Source of the DNA: Acinetobacter gerneri DSM 14967 = CIP 107464 = MTCC 9824
GTDB taxonomy: Bacteria > Pseudomonadota > Gammaproteobacteria > Pseudomonadales > Moraxellaceae
Direction of reading: 5' to 3'
DNA length: 64,000 bases
Assembly (NCBI RefSeq): GCF_000368565.1
Contig: NZ_KB849544.1
Location: 219,064 to 283,063 of the forward strand
The notes under the pieces are model-generated. The model was not told the DNA's origin. It ran no database searches and was given only the letters and a program-made list of their open reading frames with translations. A program made the translations under genes and the position numbers. Below, piece after piece: positions 60,333-64,000 of the stretch. Numbering within the stretch: the first letter of the stretch is position 1; each line of letters opens with the position of its first letter.

Positions 60333-61337
60333 CTAGTGATAACCTTCATCACCTACACGTACTTTATCTTTGAAAATCCAGTACGAGAAAATGGTATAAG
60401 TCAAAATAATCGGAATCAAAAGCAATGCACCAATCAAGGCAAACAATTGGCTATTTGCAGGCGCTGCAGCTTGCCAAATGGTCACTGAAGGTGGAATCAC
60501 ATAAGGCCATAAGCTGATGATAAATCCTGTATAAGCAAGGAAAACCAAAGCCAATGTATAGATAAATGGACTCAGTTCACGGCGTTGCTTACAGGCGCGT
60601 AAAGCCAAAGCGGTAAACACCAAGACTAAAATCGGTACAGGACTAAAATACATCAACTGAGGCATACTAAACCAACGTGCCGCAATTTCTGGATGCGCAA
60701 GTGGTGTATAAAGGCTCACCAGACCAAAAATGATAAATACAGCAATAATCAATTTTGGCATCATGCTATACATTTTGTCTTGGATTTCGGCATCGGTTTT
60801 AAATATCAACCAACCACAACCCAAAGTTGCGTATAACACAACCACACCAATGCCTGTAAAGACTGAAAATGGAGTGAGCCAATCCATTCCTCCGCCAGCA
60901 AATATACCATTGACGGTTTTAATCCCTTGGATATAAGCACCAAGGATCACACCTTGCAAGAAACTTGCAAAGACTGAACCACCGATAAATGCTTTGTCCC
61001 AAAGATGTTTAGTACGATTGGCTTTAAAACGAAACTCAAATGCCACACCACGGAAGATCAACGCGATGACCATTAAAATAATTGGCATATAAAGCGCGGA
61101 TAATACGGTTGAATAAACCAATGGAAATGCCGCAAATAAGCCTGCTCCACCTAAGACCATCCATGTTTCATTGCCATCCCAAACGGGTGCAACGGTATTC
61201 ATCAATACATCGCGTTCGTGCGTATCTTTGACAAATGGAAATAAAATACCGATTCCAAGATCAAAACCATCCAGAATGACATAGATCAATACACCGATTC
61301 CGATAATGACAATCCATAGCAGAGATAAATCAATCAT
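60333..61337 (-). CDS. cydB: Cytochrome bd-type ubiquinol oxidase subunit II
   Basis: A 334-residue membrane protein with N-terminal LLWIVIIGIGVLIYVILDGFDLGIG and VWDGNETWMVLGGAGLFAAFPLVYS, the CydB hallmarks. The start at 61337 has AGGAG 7 nt upstream and overlaps the cydA end by 8 bases, indicating coupled translation. Confidence 0.95.
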   Translation of the reverse strand: MIDLSLLWIVIIGIGVLIYVILDGFDLGIGILFPFVKDTHERDVLMNTVAPVWDGNETWMVLGGAGLFAAFPLVYSTVLSALYMPIILMVIALIFRGVAFEFRFKANRTKHLWDKAFIGGSVFASFLQGVILGAYIQGIKTVNGIFAGGGMDWLTPFSVFTGIGVVVLYATLGCGWLIFKTDAEIQDKMYSMMPKLIIAVFIIFGLVSLYTPLAHPEIAARWFSMPQLMYFSPVPILVLVFTALALRACKQRRELSPFIYTLALVFLAYTGFIISLWPYVIPPSVTIWQAAAPANSQLFALIGALLLIPIILTYTIFSYWIFKDKVRVGDEGYH

Positions 61338-62766
61338 GGTCTTTCTCCTGTTTTTGATCTTGCCCATCTAGGCTTTCTTCAACGGCACTCAATGGACGCA
61401 TCGGTGTTTGTCCTAATTCAGCATGATCAACTGGACTTGCATGAATAAATTCAGGACCTTTATGCATCAATTTCAGCATGTAATAGATCCCGATCCCAAA
61501 GACCACGCAGTACACCAATACAAAAATAATCAAGGTAATGCCCACTTGCGAAGCTGAAACTGGAGATAAAGCATCTTTAGTCCGCAAGACATTGTAAACA
61601 ACCCAAGGTTGACGACCGACTTCTGTAGTAAACCAACCAGCAAGCAATGCGATAAAACCTGAAGGTCCCATATATAAAGCAAAACGCTGGAACCATTTAT
61701 TTTCATACAAACGATCTGAACGGCGTAACCACAGCCCAAGTACAGCAAGCAATAGCATTAACATGCCAAGACCAACCATGATACGGAAGCTCCAAAACAC
61801 TACGAGAGAGTTTGGACGATCTTCGGGAGCAAACTCCTTCAAACCTTTCACTTCACCATCAAGGGTATGGGTCATGATCAAGCTACCCATATTTGGGATC
61901 GCAAGCGCATATTTAGTACGTTCTTCTTGCATATCAGGAATACCAAATAAATATAAAGGCATGCCTTCACCTTTATTGGTTTCCCAGTGACCTTCGATCG
62001 CAGCCAATTTTGCAGGTTGATGATGCAAAGTATTTAATCCGTGATTATCACCGATCAAAACTTGTAATGGCGCAAGCACCAAGATCAACCAAAGCGCCAT
62101 AGAAAATGATTTTTTAACCAAAGCATCACGGCGACCTTTGAGTAAGTGCCATGCAGCAGTTGAAGCCACCAATAACGCAGCAACCAAAAATGCTGCCGCT
62201 GCCATATGCGCTAAACGATATGGAAATGACGGGTTGAAAACGATTTCAAACCAATTTTGCGGTACGATAATGCCATTTTCGATGCTAAAACCTTGAGGAG
62301 TCTGCATCCAACTATTTGATGACAAAATCCAGAACATAGAAATACATGTTCCGACTGCAACCATCAAGGTTGCAAAGAAATGTGCACGGGGACCAACTCG
62401 CCCCCAGCCGAACAGCATAATGCCCAAAAATCCGGCTTCCAAAAAGAACGCACTTAATACTTCATAAGCCAGCAGTGGCCCTGTCACACCACCTGCGATA
62501 CGTGAAAACTCACTCCAGTTTGTCCCAAACTGATAGCTCATCACCACACCCGAAACCACGCCCATACCAAAGGCGACAGCAAATATTTTAATCCAGAACT
62601 TAAATAAATCTTGATAAACAGGATCTTTGGTTTTTAACCAACGCCATTCGAGTACTGCAAGGAAGCTTGCCAAGCCAATCGAAATTGCTGGAAAAATAAT
62701 GTGAAACGAAACAGTAAATGCAAATTGAATACGAGCCAATTCAAGTGCAGTAAGTCCTAATGTCAT
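61330..62766 (-). CDS. cydA: Cytochrome bd-type ubiquinol oxidase subunit I (short Q-loop, CIO-like)
   Basis: A 478-residue subunit that carries hemes b558, b595 and d. FAFTVSFHIIFPAISIG gives the proximal His (H22), and WFTTEVGRQPWVVYNVLRT is the conserved quinol-oxidation motif. The loop before it is short, as in the cyanide-insensitive (CioA) group rather than the long E. coli Q-loop. AAGGTG precedes the ATG. Confidence 0.95.
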   Translation of the reverse strand: MTLGLTALELARIQFAFTVSFHIIFPAISIGLASFLAVLEWRWLKTKDPVYQDLFKFWIKIFAVAFGMGVVSGVVMSYQFGTNWSEFSRIAGGVTGPLLAYEVLSAFFLEAGFLGIMLFGWGRVGPRAHFFATLMVAVGTCISMFWILSSNSWMQTPQGFSIENGIIVPQNWFEIVFNPSFPYRLAHMAAAAFLVAALLVASTAAWHLLKGRRDALVKKSFSMALWLILVLAPLQVLIGDNHGLNTLHHQPAKLAAIEGHWETNKGEGMPLYLFGIPDMQEERTKYALAIPNMGSLIMTHTLDGEVKGLKEFAPEDRPNSLVVFWSFRIMVGLGMLMLLLAVLGLWLRRSDRLYENKWFQRFALYMGPSGFIALLAGWFTTEVGRQPWVVYNVLRTKDALSPVSASQVGITLIIFVLVYCVVFGIGIYYMLKLMHKGPEFIHASPVDHAELGQTPMRPLSAVEESLDGQDQKQEKDHD

Positions 62767-63022
62767 ACCATCACCTTTATTTTTGAAAAATTCATGTGAT
62801 TAAGCACATTTTTATTCATTAAATTCTGCTTATTCTTTAAGCAAGAATAATGTGAAATTGCACATAATGTATGTAGCTTTATTATTGCTGCTTGATAAGC
62901 AAAACTTAATAAAGCCATAGGCTGTCTGTCTCTCAGCCATTCTGGAAAGAAAGATATCAACATAAGTTTTCTCTACATGAAAAATAAGAAATCGAATTGA
63001 CGAAACGTCAAAACCAATAAAA

Positions 63023-63445
63023 TCATGCAAAGAATGGTGGGGCTCGACCTTGGGGGATCAGAAATAGACGTTGAAGTGCAAAATAGACATGCTTAAAACT
63101 TTCAGCAAATGCCAATAAACGTACTTGTATCCGCACTAAAACTTCTTTGACACCAAGTTCAGGAGGCAAAATCAAATTGCCATAGACTGTACAGTATTGG
63201 CATTGATGATTTGCATCGTGGTGATCGTGATCTGAACTCATTTGATCATGATTGATAAAATGATATCCAAAACTTGATGTATTGTGATGATGAACATGTG
63301 TTTGTTCAGGGTGGAAAATAGAATGAGTCACTGTCTCACAGACCGGAGCAATTTGATATTGCTCTGGCAATAGCGGCTGTAAAAATACCGCAATCTGTAA
63401 AAACACTGTTGCTATAGCAAGCAACAACCCACTCTGTCTTAACAT
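63023..63445 (-). CDS. DUF2946-family His-rich protein
   Basis: A 140-residue protein with an N-terminal hydrophobic segment (signal anchor or signal peptide), a central His/Asp-rich stretch (THVHHHNT, then DHDHHDANHQCQYC) and the C-terminal IPQGRAPPFF typical of DUF2946. The His cluster and C-x2-C suggest metal binding, possibly copper, in the periplasm. It lies upstream of cydA on the same strand but about 250 bases away. Confidence 0.8.
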   Translation of the reverse strand: MLRQSGLLLAIATVFLQIAVFLQPLLPEQYQIAPVCETVTHSIFHPEQTHVHHHNTSSFGYHFINHDQMSSDHDHHDANHQCQYCTVYGNLILPPELGVKEVLVRIQVRLLAFAESFKHVYFALQRLFLIPQGRAPPFFA

Positions 63446-63676
63446 TCAATCTCAAACCTAGCAGTTTTTCGACCTAATAATCATAGCACCGTATTGTATA
63501 AATTCCGAGCGCCACGATCAACTTTCTAAGAACCACTATAGTTTATAAAAACATATTTTAAAAGGCTTTATTTAGAATAATTTCACAAAATATTCCGTGA
63601 AAAATAACGTAGTGATTGCAATGGCTATTGCTTAAGCGTATATTTATTTTATTTAGTTAGCTTAGTTAACTATATT

Positions 63677-64000
63677 ATGACATATCATTATACTTTCCGT
63701 TCTAAGATCCAAAAATGTTCACGTTTGATGAGCGATGAACTGAATAAAATTTTGGAGCCTTATCAACTCAATTACTCGCTTTGGCAAGTATTATTTGTGA
63801 TTCATTCTAAACAACGCTGCACGTCTATCGATATCGCAGAGTATTTAAATGTCTCTAAACCGTCTATTACCAAGCGTATCCAAGCACTACAGAAACTGGG
63901 TGCGCTAACGCTACTCGAAAGCCAAGATAAAAGACAAAAACTTTTGTGTTTATCCGAGCATGGCTTATCGCTACATGATCATTGTAAAGATCGTATCGCG
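63677..64000 (+). CDS. MarR-family transcriptional regulator, N-terminal part
   Basis: The gene runs off the window; 108 codons are visible. The winged helix is in SIDIAEYLNVSKPSITKRIQALQKLGALTLLESQDKRQKLLCLSEHG, a MarR pattern including the D-x-R wing. The start at 63677 is the first ATG; no strong ribosome binding site precedes it. Its target cannot be told from the window. Confidence 0.85.
   Translation, partial: MTYHYTFRSKIQKCSRLMSDELNKILEPYQLNYSLWQVLFVIHSKQRCTSIDIAEYLNVSKPSITKRIQALQKLGALTLLESQDKRQKLLCLSEHGLSLHDHCKDRIA

Noticed and set aside
62763..62963. 66-codon frame whose TGA overlaps the cydA ATG
   Set aside because: The ATGA overlap is suggestive of coupling, but the sequence has no family features. 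The frame probably reflects AT-rich DNA.

Overview
The window looks like a chromosomal segment of an Acinetobacter-type gammaproteobacterium. It is AT-rich and carries a phenylacetate (paa) operon with divergent paaZ, anthranilate dioxygenase genes of the Acinetobacter type, AAHS-family MFS transporters paired with OprD-family porins, a cobalamin-salvage operon without de novo corrin genes, and a short-Q-loop cytochrome bd oxidase. The genus call is inference from gene content. No rRNA, tRNA, CRISPR array or prophage was seen.

Layout. 1-6060 (+): the 3' end of an FMN alpha-hydroxy acid dehydrogenase, an MscS channel, an ABC exporter with a MaoC hotdog protein, an AraC regulator and gcvH. 6167-7602 (-): DAHP synthase with a long regulatory leader that holds two aromatic-rich small ORFs and an intrinsic terminator. 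7886-9466: an ABC-F ATPase. 9554-16009: an aromatic-acid island with an MFS permease, antB, antA, a divergent AraC regulator and an OprD porin whose 3' end is frameshifted by a 7-bp tandem repeat; no antC reductase is present. 16451-26174: an esterase, an IclR regulator and a dicarboxylyl-CoA beta-oxidation cluster (CaiB-type CoA-transferase, thiolase, 3-hydroxyacyl-CoA dehydrogenase and enoyl-CoA hydratase, divergent from an acyl-CoA dehydrogenase and an MFS permease). Shared 15-bp palindromic boxes suggest IclR control. 26175-28881: a gene-poor AT-rich stretch with one small Cys-rich gene, an IS5-family element and two candidate non-coding RNAs.

28882-37049: a small membrane protein; a persulfide-response module (MBL hydrolase, two YeeE/YedE half-transporters, divergent BigR-like ArsR repressor); a zeta-toxin-like kinase with its upstream partner; an HD-domain protein and an amber-interrupted hydrolase; a LysR regulator divergent from a CidA/CidB holin pair; and a TauE-like permease. 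37118-40685: cobS, a phosphatase, cobT, cobU and a 2H phosphoesterase, tightly overlapped. 40840-42435: a lipoprotein histidine acid phosphatase. 42753-52770: paaY-X-K-G-E-D-C-B-A on the minus strand and paaZ divergent. paaF, paaH and paaJ are absent here, and the cluster at 19706-23366 encodes exactly those activities. 53273-57150: an acyl-CoA dehydrogenase / kinase / phosphatase / SDR operon resembling 4-hydroxyacyl-CoA catabolism, with a divergent LysR. 58388 to the end: a DUF805 protein, a hydrolase, cydAB with a DUF2474 micropeptide gene, a His-rich DUF2946 protein and a truncated MarR regulator.

The most striking element is the leader of the DAHP synthase gene. A 13-codon ORF (MMVKAYYFWQFFR) precedes a strong terminator, and a second ORF follows the terminator, with ten aromatic residues in its first twenty. 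Its Tyr-Trp-Phe codons can base-pair with the synthase start codon. This suggests two-tier control by charged aromatic tRNAs.
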